Below, piece by piece: positions 37,837 through 45,772 of a DNA stretch of 64,000 nt. Location of the stretch: NCBI RefSeq assembly GCF_015351105.1, contig NZ_JADKRR010000002.1, forward strand, positions 434,001 through 498,000. The letters are read 5' to 3'. Below the pieces are notes generated by a model that searched no databases, had not been told where the DNA came from, and was given only the letters and a program-made list of their open reading frames with translations. Both the position numbers and the translations under genes were made by a program. Source of the stretch: Clavibacter sp. VKM Ac-2872. Lineage in GTDB: Bacteria; Actinomycetota; Actinomycetes; Actinomycetales; Microbacteriaceae. Within the stretch, counting starts at the first letter, position 1, and the number at the start of each line of letters is the position of its first letter.

Positions 37837-39161
37837 CCGCGTCCCGGCGGGAGGCCCACGCCCGGCTGCTCCGCTGGTACCCCGCGGCCTGGCGCCAGGC
37901 CGACGGCGACGTGATGCTCGACACCCTCGAGGAGCACGCCGACGCCGAGGGGCGTGCGATGCCGACGCGCGGCGATGCCTGGTCCCTGCGCGCCCACGGG
38001 CTGCTCGAGCGTGTGACTCCACGGGCGATCCTCGTGGTCGCGGCGGCCGCGCTCCTGCTCGCCGTGGCGCTGCCGGCCGCGGCGCTCTCCTCCCTCTTCC
38101 TCGGATCGCCCGTGCTCCTCGCGATGCCGTGGGCCGCCGCCCTCCTCGCGACCCTCGCGCTGATCGGACTGGTGGGCAGGTCGGGCGTGCTCCGGGCCGA
38201 GTCGGCGCTGGCGGCGGCGGTGCTCGCCATGCCGTCGTGGATCCTCGGCGGGGTCGCGGCCGCAGCGTGGTCGATCGGATTCGACGAGGCGGACGCCGGG
38301 GAGTCTCGGAGTGCGTTCTCGTCCGCCTTCGCCGCGCTCGCGCTGGCCGCCTGGCTGCTCGGGGCGGCGTCGCTCGCGGTCGTGCTCGCAGGTCTGCTCG
38401 GGATCCGCTCGGCCGTCGCGCGCTGGATCGTCGCGGTCGTCGTGGCCGTGCCCGGCGCGCTCCTCGTCGGCGGCGTCGCGCTGACGTCCGGGGCCCTGGC
38501 GCTCGCGCTGGCCGCGCTGATCGCGTCGGCGCGGCAGCGCATGCGAGGCCGCGGGCGCCTGGCCGGCTTCGCGGTGGACGGATCGGCCTCGGTGTCCGCC
38601 GCCCGCGCCCCGCTGTCCGCCTCCGGGCGCCGGGCCGTCGTGATCACCTCGCTGGTCGGATCCGCCCTCGGGCTCGCATGCGCCGCCTTCGCGCTCGCCG
38701 GAAGCGCCTGGCTGCCCGCCGTGGGCGACGCGACGGACGCCATGAGGGCCGGCATCGCAGTCGGCTCGGTCGTGGCGCTCCTGCCGGTCGCCGCCGGCGC
38801 GGCCGCCCTCCGACCCCGGCTGGGACGCGTCGTGATCCCCGCGGCGGTGTCCCTGGGCGCCGCGTTCGCCACCATCGCGGCGTCGTACGCGGTGCCGGGC
38901 CTCGACGCCGCGGCTCCGGGCTACCTGGAGGTGGCCGCGGTCCTCGTGGGAGTGGCCGGGGCAGCGCTCCTGCTGCCCGTCCTCTCCGGCGGCCGGGTCG
39001 TGCGCGGGATCCTCGTGGTGGGCGTCGCCGTCGGGATCGCCGCCTTCGCCGGCATGGTGGTCGCCGTCGCGGGCGCCTTCCTGGCCCCGGTGCTCGGCGT
39101 CGTCACGGCCGTCCTCGTCGCCCGTCGCGCGCGCGTCCCCCGGCGGACGCAACCCGCCTAG
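37833..39161 (+). CDS. Polytopic membrane protein with permease-prefix-like N-terminus
   Basis: Membrane protein of 442 aa coupled to the PadR gene (ATGA overlap). The N-terminus HARLLRWYPAAWRQADGDVM resembles the short prefix domain often found on PadR-linked permeases. It is followed by about ten transmembrane helices with small loops (for example near 60–85, 90–120, 135–165, 180–205, 215–240 and several to the end). No ATPase or transporter signature is seen. The function is unknown; context suggests a PadR-controlled membrane stress or export function. Confidence 0.75.
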   Translation: MTASRREAHARLLRWYPAAWRQADGDVMLDTLEEHADAEGRAMPTRGDAWSLRAHGLLERVTPRAILVVAAAALLLAVALPAAALSSLFLGSPVLLAMPWAAALLATLALIGLVGRSGVLRAESALAAAVLAMPSWILGGVAAAAWSIGFDEADAGESRSAFSSAFAALALAAWLLGAASLAVVLAGLLGIRSAVARWIVAVVVAVPGALLVGGVALTSGALALALAALIASARQRMRGRGRLAGFAVDGSASVSAARAPLSASGRRAVVITSLVGSALGLACAAFALAGSAWLPAVGDATDAMRAGIAVGSVVALLPVAAGAAALRPRLGRVVIPAAVSLGAAFATIAASYAVPGLDAAAPGYLEVAAVLVGVAGAALLLPVLSGGRVVRGILVVGVAVGIAAFAGMVVAVAGAFLAPVLGVVTAVLVARRARVPRRTQPA

Positions 39162-39177
39162 CGCGACGCGCCCGGTC

Positions 39178-39567
39178 TCAGCCCTGCGCGTCCGCTCCCG
39201 ACACGCACAGGCAGAACGGGTGCCCTGCCGGATCCGCGTACACGTCGAAGCGGTCGGCCGCCGTCGGATCCGCCGCGGGCTGGAGCAGGCGGCCGCCGAG
39301 GGCGAGCACGCGTTCGCGGCCCGCGGCGAGGTCGTCGACGTAGAAGTCCAGATGGATCTGCTGCTGCTGCCGCGGGCCCTCGCCCGGCCACTCGGGCGGC
39401 ACGAAGTCGGGCGCGGGCTGGATCCCGATCTGCCAGCCGGCATCGAAGGACACGTAGTGCCAGTCGCCGCCCGCGTGCACCTCGCCGTCGAGGAGCCCGG
39501 CCCAGAAGGCGCTCTCCGCGGCCAGGTCGGGTGCATCGAGCACCACGATCGTCTGCCGGATCCTCAT
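39178..39567 (-). CDS. VOC-family (glyoxalase-like) protein
   Basis: Metalloenzyme-fold protein of 129 aa, with two βαβββ modules. The first half is RQTIVVLDAPDLAAESAFWAG and the second IHLDFYVDDLAAGRERVLAL, ending FDVYADPAGHPFCLCV. Residues equivalent to VOC metal ligands (His in the second module, Asp/Glu near the end) may be present, but the substrate cannot be predicted. Convergent with the upstream membrane protein gene, 16 bp apart. Confidence 0.82.
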   Translation of the reverse strand: MRIRQTIVVLDAPDLAAESAFWAGLLDGEVHAGGDWHYVSFDAGWQIGIQPAPDFVPPEWPGEGPRQQQQIHLDFYVDDLAAGRERVLALGGRLLQPAADPTAADRFDVYADPAGHPFCLCVSGADAQG

Positions 39568-39803
39568 GCGCGTTCCTTCTCTCGTCGTCGAGCGGGTGCT
39601 TCCAGCCTGGCATCGGGCGCACGCCGCGACCAGGATCCGTCGCCCGCGCCCCTGGGATCCGGACCCCGACCACCGGTAGGTTTGACGTCACGGCGCGTCT
39701 CGCGCCGGAACACCCTGCGGGCATCGTGGCTCAGCCGTCGTACGCGACGGCGGGAGCGTGCGGTGGCCACAGGGCCACCAGTCACCTCCTGAAAGGAGCG
39801 ACC
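39568..39803. promoter_or_regulatory. Promoter region of the sugar-isomerase operon
   Basis: A 236-bp gap between the divergent VOC and sugar-isomerase genes. A TTGACG at about 39681–39686 is a possible −35 but no good −10 follows. Just before the isomerase start, CTCCTGAAAGGAG forms a small hairpin that contains its ribosome-binding site AAGGAG (39793–39798), so folding could mask it. Confidence 0.45.
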
Positions 39804-40610
39804 ATGACCGCCCCCTCCGTCCAGCTCTACACGGTCCGCGACGCTGTCTCCGCGGACCTGCAGGGCGCCGTCGCCCGCGTCGCCGAGATCGGCTACACGC
39901 AGGTCGAGCCGTACGCGTTCGTCGAGCGCGCCGACGAGTTCGCCGCCGCCTTCGCCGCGTCCGGCGTCACCGCGCCCTCCGGCCACGCGCCCGTCATCGA
40001 CGGCGACGACGACCAGGCCTCCCGCACCTTCGACGCCGCCGCGAAGCTCGGGATCCAGACGGTCATCGACCCCTTCATCCCCTCGGAGCGCTGGCAGACC
40101 GCCGACGACGCGCACCGGATCGCCGACCGCGTCAACGAGCTGCAGGTGCAGGCCGCCGCGCGCGGGCTCGCCTTCGGGTACCACAACCACCAGTGGGAGT
40201 TCGCGAACAAGGTGGACGGCCGTCCCATCTACGAGCTCTTCGTCGAGCGCCTGAACGCGGACGTCGTGCTCGAGCTCGACGCGTTCTGGTCGACCGTCGG
40301 CGGCATGGACACGCCCGCCCTCCTGAAGCAGCTCGGCGACCGCGTGCAGTTCCTGCACGTGAAGGACGGCAAGATCTCCGACGCGATCGCCAAGGTGCTG
40401 CCGAGCGCGGAGTCCGCGCTCGTCGTGCCGCCGGAGCTCGCGCAGGCCTTCAAGATGCAGGAGCCCGCCGGCCAGGGCGACGTCGACGTCGCCGCCGTGC
40501 TGGCCGCCGCGCCCCACGCGCTCCGCGTCGTCGAGTTCGACGACTACGCCGGCGACGTGTTCGACGGCATCCAGGCGTCGCTCGCCTGGCTGCAGGAGAA
40601 CGACAAGTGA
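39804..40610 (+). CDS. Sugar phosphate isomerase/epimerase (TIM barrel)
   Basis: AP-endonuclease-2-type TIM barrel protein of 268 aa, as in IolE, IolI and related sugar isomerases. Signatures are VQLYTVRDAV at the start, FGYHNHQWEF, VLELDAFWSTVGG, VQFLHVKDG and VVEFDDYAGD, giving the metal-binding Glu/Asp/His set. I start at ATG 39804 after AAGGAGCGACC; the longer reading lies in the VOC promoter. The next gene, an oxidoreductase, overlaps its stop by 4 bp. Together they probably catabolise a sugar or cyclitol; the exact substrate is unknown. Confidence 0.9.
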   Translation: MTAPSVQLYTVRDAVSADLQGAVARVAEIGYTQVEPYAFVERADEFAAAFAASGVTAPSGHAPVIDGDDDQASRTFDAAAKLGIQTVIDPFIPSERWQTADDAHRIADRVNELQVQAAARGLAFGYHNHQWEFANKVDGRPIYELFVERLNADVVLELDAFWSTVGGMDTPALLKQLGDRVQFLHVKDGKISDAIAKVLPSAESALVVPPELAQAFKMQEPAGQGDVDVAAVLAAAPHALRVVEFDDYAGDVFDGIQASLAWLQENDK

Positions 40611-41716
40611 CCGGCGGCACCGGCCGCGTCGGCGTCGGCGTCATCGGCGCGGGCGTCATCTCGGGCACCTACCTGGAGAACATGACGGCGTTCCCGGATC
40701 TCGAGGTCCTGTTCGTCGCCGACATCGACCTCGACCGCGCCCGCTCGCGCGCCGAGGAGCACGGCGTTCCGAACCACGGAACGGTCGACGAGCTGCTCGC
40801 GATGGACGAGATCGAGATCGTCGTGAACCTGACGCTGCCCGCCACGCACGCGGAGGTCGGCCGGCGGATCGTCGCGGCCGGCAAGCACGTGTGGAGCGAG
40901 AAGCCGCTGGCGCTGGATCACGAGTCCGGCCAGGACCTGCTCGAGGCGGCGCGCGCGGCCGGCGTGCAGGTCGCGTGCGCGCCCGACACCGTGCTCGGCG
41001 CGGGGATCCAGTCGGCCATGCGCGCCATCGCCCGCGGCGACATCGGCGAGCCGCTCACCGCGACGACGCTCTTCCACGTGCCCGGCCCCGACGCCTGGCA
41101 CCCGAACCCCGAGTTCCTGTTCGCGAAGGGCGCCGGACCCCTGTTCGACATGGGCCCGTACTACGTCACCACGCTCGTGCACGCGTTCGGCGCGGCGGAG
41201 ACGGTGAGCGCGGTCTCCTCGACCTCGCGCACCACGCGCACCATCGGCAGCGGACCCCGCGCGGGCACCGACTTCCCGGTGGAGGTGCCCACGCACCACG
41301 CGGCGCTCATCTCGTTCGCGGGCGGGCAGTCGGCGCAGTCCACGTTCAGCTTCCAGAACGCGCTGCCGCGCATGGGCTTCGTCGAGATCTCGGGCAGCGA
41401 GGGCACCATCGTGCTCCCCGACCCGAACACGTTCGAGGGCGACAGCCAGCTGTGGCGCTTCGGGCAGGAGGAGCCGGAGACGCTCGCGGCGGCGGGATCC
41501 ACGTACGGCCGGGGATCCGGCGTGCTGGACCTCGCGCGGAGCATCCGCGGCGGCGACCCGGTGCGCGCGTCCGGCGAGGTCGCGGCGCACGTGCTCGACG
41601 TGCTGCTCGCGATCCGCGACGCGGCCGAGAACCGCGAGGTCGTGCAGGTCGCGTCGAGCGTGACGAAGCCGACGCCCCTCGCGGAGGACTGGGACCCGGC
41701 GGCGGCGACGCTGTAG
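40607..41716 (+). CDS. Gfo/Idh/MocA-family oxidoreductase
   Basis: NAD(P)-dependent sugar or cyclitol dehydrogenase of 369 aa. The Rossmann start is GVGVIGAGVISGTYL and the cofactor contact region LPATHAEVGRRIVAAGKHVW leads into the SEKPLAL motif typical of the family. The C-terminal β-sheet domain (about 130–345) has GPLFDMGPYYVTTLVHAFG, with a likely catalytic His/Asp region. GTG 40607 overlaps the isomerase stop. A terminator follows. The pair looks like a compact sugar-catabolic operon with no transporter here. Confidence 0.9.
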   Translation: MTGGTGRVGVGVIGAGVISGTYLENMTAFPDLEVLFVADIDLDRARSRAEEHGVPNHGTVDELLAMDEIEIVVNLTLPATHAEVGRRIVAAGKHVWSEKPLALDHESGQDLLEAARAAGVQVACAPDTVLGAGIQSAMRAIARGDIGEPLTATTLFHVPGPDAWHPNPEFLFAKGAGPLFDMGPYYVTTLVHAFGAAETVSAVSSTSRTTRTIGSGPRAGTDFPVEVPTHHAALISFAGGQSAQSTFSFQNALPRMGFVEISGSEGTIVLPDPNTFEGDSQLWRFGQEEPETLAAAGSTYGRGSGVLDLARSIRGGDPVRASGEVAAHVLDVLLAIRDAAENREVVQVASSVTKPTPLAEDWDPAAATL

Positions 41717-41742
41717 CGCCGCATCCGCTCGGAGGCTCGACC

Positions 41743-41778
41743 GACGGCCCCGCATCCTGCGACGGATGCGGGGCCGTC
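41743..41778 (+). terminator. Terminator of the isomerase–oxidoreductase operon
   Basis: Perfect 15-bp arms GACGGCCCCGCATCC (41743–41757) and GGATGCGGGGCCGTC (41764–41778), six-base loop, 26 bp after the oxidoreductase stop. Confidence 0.85.
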
Positions 41779-41819
41779 CCGCGCTCGGCAGGTGGCGGCA
41801 GCCGGAGGAGACTGGACCC

Positions 41820-42551
41820 ATGCAGCTGCACCGCGTCACCACCGGATCCGGCGCGCGCCACGTCGGGCTCGTGCACGGCCTCGGCGCGGATGGCGCGACC
41901 TGGCAGCCCGTCGTCGACCGGCTCGTCGCGACCGGCCGCTTCACCGTCACGACCGTCGACCTCCGCGGCCACGGCGCGAGCGACCGGGCTGGCTCGTACG
42001 GCGTCGAGGACATGGCCGACGACCTCGTCGCGTCGCTGCCGCGCGGGCTCGACGCGGTCGTCGGGCACTCGCTCGGCGGATCCGTGCTCGTCCGCGCCGT
42101 CGCCCGCCTCGAGCCCGGGCGCGCGATCTACCTCGACCCCGGGTTCCGGCTCGCGCTGCCGACCACGGGGATCCGCGGCCGCCTGTTCTGGGCCGCGCCG
42201 CTCGTGGGGCTCGCCGCCGCGCAGATCCCGCGCGCCCGCGCCGCCGCCCGCGTGCGCGCCGCCTACCCGGCCGCCGTCCGGGCGTCGCTCGACGCCGCGA
42301 AGTCGCGCTTCGACAGCGGCATGGCGGTCGGCGTCTTCCGCGACGTGGCCTTCCATCCGGTTCCGGTCGGCCCGCCCGACGTGCCGTCCACGATCGTGCT
42401 CTCCGACGACGCGCCCGCGGTACTGCCCGACGCGTACGCCGCCGCCCTCGAGCGGCAGGGGTGGGACGTGCGGCGTCTGCCGGGGATCCACCACGACATG
42501 CAGCTCGAGGATCCGGACCGGGTGCTCGCCGCGATCGAGGACGTGCTGTGA
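41820..42551 (+). CDS. Alpha/beta hydrolase (first gene of hydrolase–HEAT–MerR operon)
   Basis: Hydrolase of 243 aa from ATG 41820, preceded by GGAGGA. Visible motifs are GLVHGLGADGATW (oxyanion region), DLRGHGASDRAG, the nucleophile elbow VVGHSLGGSV with the catalytic Ser, and a C-terminal GIHHDMQLEDP holding the catalytic His. The acid is likely the Asp in IVLSDDAPAV. The stop overlaps the next GTG by 4 bp. The substrate is unknown. Confidence 0.87.
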   Translation: MQLHRVTTGSGARHVGLVHGLGADGATWQPVVDRLVATGRFTVTTVDLRGHGASDRAGSYGVEDMADDLVASLPRGLDAVVGHSLGGSVLVRAVARLEPGRAIYLDPGFRLALPTTGIRGRLFWAAPLVGLAAAQIPRARAAARVRAAYPAAVRASLDAAKSRFDSGMAVGVFRDVAFHPVPVGPPDVPSTIVLSDDAPAVLPDAYAAALERQGWDVRRLPGIHHDMQLEDPDRVLAAIEDVL

Positions 42552-43273
42552 GCGACGCGACGCGCGAGCCCCAGCGTCCGGACCGCCCCGACGACGCCGA
42601 GATCGCCGCCCGGCTCGCCGCCGCCCTGCGCGCGCCGGACGCGTCCGCCCGGCTGCAGGCCGCGCTCACCGCGGGCACCCGGCCGGATCCGGCGCTCGTC
42701 GAGGGCCTCATCCACCGCTGCCGCGTCGAGCCCGACCTCAACGTGCGCGAGATGCTCACGTGGGCGCTGATCCGGCACGACCCCGAGATCACGCTCCCGC
42801 CGCTGATCGCCGAGCTCGGCTCGCCCATCCCGCAGGCGCGGAGCCAGGCGCTGCACACGCTCTCCAAGATCGGCGACCGGCGCGCGCTGCCCGCCATCAC
42901 GCCGGCGCTGCTGCGGGATCCCGACGACCACGTCGCGCGCACCGCGTGGCGCACGTCGTCCGGCCTGGTCGACGGCGACCGCGATCCCGCCGGCGCGCGC
43001 TGGCTGTTGCAGCAGCTCGCGTCGCAGCTCGGCCGCGGCGGCCGCGACACGCAGGCGAGCCTCGCACGCGCCTTCGCGAGCGTCGGCCGGGCGTCGCTGT
43101 CCGTGCTCGAGCGGTCGCGGCGCGCGGCGGACGCGCGGGTGCGGATCCATGCGCTCGCCGTGATCGCCCAGCTCGCCGACCCGGAGCTCCGCTTCGACGA
43201 CGCCGTCGCGGCGGCCCGGCGCACCTCCTTCGGCGGGCACCTCGCCGCGGGTCCGGGCTTGCACCTCCCGTAG
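42548..43273 (+). CDS. HEAT-repeat protein
   Basis: A 241-aa protein made of helical repeats. HEAT-like units are seen around LNVREMLTWALIRHDPEITLPPL, SPIPQARSQALHTLSKIGDR, RDPDDHVARTAWRTSSGL and DTQASLARAFASVGR, each ending in a similar turn. No catalytic motif. GTG 42548 is coupled to the upstream hydrolase and the MerR gene starts about 22 bp after its stop. HEAT proteins of this type are often protein-binding scaffolds; its partner is unknown. It may sense or modify the MerR regulator (inference). Confidence 0.72.
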   Translation: MSDATREPQRPDRPDDAEIAARLAAALRAPDASARLQAALTAGTRPDPALVEGLIHRCRVEPDLNVREMLTWALIRHDPEITLPPLIAELGSPIPQARSQALHTLSKIGDRRALPAITPALLRDPDDHVARTAWRTSSGLVDGDRDPAGARWLLQQLASQLGRGGRDTQASLARAFASVGRASLSVLERSRRAADARVRIHALAVIAQLADPELRFDDAVAAARRTSFGGHLAAGPGLHLP

Positions 43274-43295
43274 CGTCATGTGGTCGGGTGGTCCC

Positions 43296-44303
43296 ATGAC
43301 CCACCCCACCGAGGACGACCCCGCCACGACGACCACGCCGATCCCGATGCCGGCCCCGCCCCGCCGGGTCCGGATCGGCGACGCCGCCGCGTTCGTCGGC
43401 GTCACCCCGCGGACCATCCGCCACTACCACCAGATCGGCCTGATCCCCGAGCCCGAGCGGGGCACCGACGACCGCCGCCGCTACGGGTACGCCGACATGG
43501 TCCGGCTGATGTGGATCCGGCGGATGGCCGACGCCGGGATCGCCCTCGAGGACATCCGCGCCGCGTTCGCCGACCCGGAGGCGGGCGACGCCGCCGCTGC
43601 TGCCGCGGATGCCGCCGCTCCCGCCGCCCCGGCCGCCGCCGCCGGGGACGACACGGCCGGGGACGAGGACGTCGCCGACGTCCTCGGCCGGCTCGAGGCG
43701 ACCCTCGCGGCGCAGGAGGTCGAGCTGCGGCGGCAGCGGGAGGCCGTGCGTCGGCTGCGCGCCCGGGGCAGCAGGCTGGGCCTCCTCTCCGACCTCGTCG
43801 CCCGCCGTCTGGAGGGCCTCCCCGAGGGATCCCTGCGCCAGGCCGACCTCGATGCCCTGCTCGTGATGGAGCGCAGCCTCGGCCCGCTCGTCGCGGCCCT
43901 CAACGCCACGCGCTACATCGCGGTGGCCACGCTGCCGGGCCTGCGCGAGGCGTCGGACCGCGTCGACGCCGCCGAGGAGGCGCTCGACGACACGGTCTCC
44001 GCCGACGACCCGCGTGTGGCGGAGGTCGCGGCCGAGCGGCGCGCGTTCGAGGAGGCGCTGCACGCGGCGATCGACGCGTCCGACCTGCCGCGGCAGGACG
44101 AGGAGCTCGTCGCCGCCTGGGACGAGCTGCACCCCGACGGGGATGACGACGAGGACGTGGCCGGCGGCGGCGCGGGTCGGGCGGCCCGGCCCCTGCGCAC
44201 GATGGACGCCTTCGCGAAGATGCCCTACGACTTCTCCCCGGCGCGACTCCGCTCCATGGAGCTGGCCACGGACTTCGTGGTGTGGGGGCCGCCCGCGCGG
44301 TGA
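43296..44303 (+). CDS. MerR-family transcriptional regulator with long C-terminal domain
   Basis: Regulator of 335 aa from ATG 43296 (MTHPTEDDP); an in-frame ATG six codons earlier is possible. The HTH (about 25–95) is RVRIGDAAAFVGVTPRTIRH, YHQIGLIPEPERGTDDRRRY, LMWIRRMADAGIALEDIRAA. It is much longer than the 120–150 aa of a classical MerR: an Ala-rich linker (105–135), a coiled coil (about 140–165), and a helical C-terminal domain of about 170 residues without effector-binding cysteines. It follows the HEAT gene closely, so it is probably part of the operon and may regulate it. Confidence 0.8.
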   Translation: MTHPTEDDPATTTTPIPMPAPPRRVRIGDAAAFVGVTPRTIRHYHQIGLIPEPERGTDDRRRYGYADMVRLMWIRRMADAGIALEDIRAAFADPEAGDAAAAAADAAAPAAPAAAAGDDTAGDEDVADVLGRLEATLAAQEVELRRQREAVRRLRARGSRLGLLSDLVARRLEGLPEGSLRQADLDALLVMERSLGPLVAALNATRYIAVATLPGLREASDRVDAAEEALDDTVSADDPRVAEVAAERRAFEEALHAAIDASDLPRQDEELVAAWDELHPDGDDDEDVAGGGAGRAARPLRTMDAFAKMPYDFSPARLRSMELATDFVVWGPPAR

Positions 44304-44437
44304 GCGGGCGTCGGCGTCGCGGATCCCCGCGGCCGGGCCGATCCCGTCGCGGAGCCGCGGAGTAGGTTCGCGGCACGGCGCCCCGCGACGGGAGCGCCCG
44401 GATCCCCGCCCCTGCGCGGACGACGAGAGGCGCGCCC

Positions 44438-45028
44438 ATGGCCGAGATCGTGCTGTTCCACCACGTGCAGGGCGCGACCCCCGGCGTCCACGCCTTCGCC
44501 GACGCGCTGCGGGACGGCGGGCACACGGTGCACGTGCCCGACCTCTTCGACGGCGCGCTGCCCGAATCCATCGAGGCGGGCCTCGCGCTGATGGCGGGCC
44601 TCGCCGACCACGTCGTCGCCGAGCGCACCGCGCGCGCCCTCGACGGGCTGCCCGCCGAGCTGGTCTACGCCGGCGTCTCGTGGGGCGGATCCATCGCCCA
44701 GCGCCTCGCGCAGACCCGGCCGGGTGCCCGCGGCGCGCTCCTCTACGAGTCGTTCGTGTCGCTCTCCGCGGAGTGGTCCTTCGGGCCGTGGCCGGCGGGG
44801 CTGCCCGTGCAGGTGCACGGCATGGCGCGGGATCCGTTCTTCGCCGGCGAGGGCGACCTCGAGGGAGCGCGCGAGCTGGTCGCCGAGGTCGGGCCCGAGC
44901 TCGCCGAGGTCTTCGCCTACGACGGCGACGCGCACCTGTTCACGGACGCGTCGCTGCCGTCGTCGGATCCCGTCGCCACGGCCCTCGTGCTGGAGCGGTC
45001 GAGGGAGCTGCTGGCGCGGATCGGCTGA
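44438..45028 (+). CDS. Dienelactone hydrolase-family protein
   Basis: Dienelactone-hydrolase fold of 196 aa (MAEIVLFHHVQGATPGVHAF). The nucleophile elbow is YAGVSWGGSIAQRL, where canonical dienelactone hydrolases use Cys (GxCxGG); this one has Ser. The His is in FAYDGDAHLF, with an Asp/Glu acid nearby (ARDPFFAGEGD). So it may be a different esterase or thioesterase. It is monocistronic, with a 134-bp promoter region upstream, and is convergent with the TetR gene. Confidence 0.83.
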   Translation: MAEIVLFHHVQGATPGVHAFADALRDGGHTVHVPDLFDGALPESIEAGLALMAGLADHVVAERTARALDGLPAELVYAGVSWGGSIAQRLAQTRPGARGALLYESFVSLSAEWSFGPWPAGLPVQVHGMARDPFFAGEGDLEGARELVAEVGPELAEVFAYDGDAHLFTDASLPSSDPVATALVLERSRELLARIG

Positions 45029-45059
45029 CGCCGGATCGCGAGGCTGATTTCGGCCTGTG

Positions 45060-45749
45060 TCAGGCGGTGACGGCGAGCAGGGCCTCCGCGTCCCGATGCG
45101 CCTCCGCGATCTCGGCCGTCCCCAGCCCGCACGCCCGCAGGCACGTGGCGGCGCTGGCGTCGCGGTCGGCGTCCCCGGGTTCGCCGCGGCGGCGCAGCTG
45201 GATCACGAGCTCGGCCAGCTGGATCAGCACGGCCCCCAGCGCCTCCGGCCCGATCGTCGCGCGGACGTCGGCGCTCGCCGCCGCCGTGCCGATGCGGCCG
45301 TACGCGTCCTGCAGCTCCCGGCGCTGCTGGCGGAAGCCGTCGTAGCGCTCGCCCTGCACCTCGGGCAGCAGGTAGAGCGTGCCGATGTTGTGCGGGGTGT
45401 CGGCGAGCGTGCGGAAGTCGACCATCACGAGCGCGTGCAGGGCGGCGGCCGCGGTGGCGCGGTCGGGCACGAGGTCCTCGATGCCGCGCACCACGTCGAG
45501 GCTGGGGCGCACGGAGCGCGTGAGCAGCTCGACGAGCAGGTCGTCCTTGCCGGCGAAGTGGTAGTAGAGGGACGCTTGCCGGATCCCGACCCGCTCCGCG
45601 ATCGCGCGCGTGGACGTGCCGCTCAGCCCGTGCTCGGCGAAGAGCGCGGCGGCGGCGTCGAGGATCTGCTCGCGCGGGCTCAGCGGGGACCCGGCGTCCG
45701 GCACCGCCCGGGGGCGGCCGACGCGGGCCGGCTTGTCGTCCTTGGCCAT
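45060..45749 (-). CDS. TetR-family regulator of the carboxylase cluster
   Basis: TetR/AcrR repressor of 229 aa from ATG 45747–45749. The HTH is REQILDAAAALFAEHGLSGT, STRAIAERVGIRQASLYYHF. The ligand domain (about 85–220) is unremarkable. It is the last gene of the minus-strand permease–DUF1989–DUF1989–carboxylase cluster, 23 bp after the carboxylase stop, so likely co-transcribed and likely its regulator. A 20-bp palindrome before the permease (52600–52619) is the best candidate operator. Confidence 0.88.
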   Translation of the reverse strand: MAKDDKPARVGRPRAVPDAGSPLSPREQILDAAAALFAEHGLSGTSTRAIAERVGIRQASLYYHFAGKDDLLVELLTRSVRPSLDVVRGIEDLVPDRATAAAALHALVMVDFRTLADTPHNIGTLYLLPEVQGERYDGFRQQRRELQDAYGRIGTAAASADVRATIGPEALGAVLIQLAELVIQLRRRGEPGDADRDASAATCLRACGLGTAEIAEAHRDAEALLAVTA

Positions 45750-45772
45750 CCCGCCATCCTCGCAGGTGGGGA

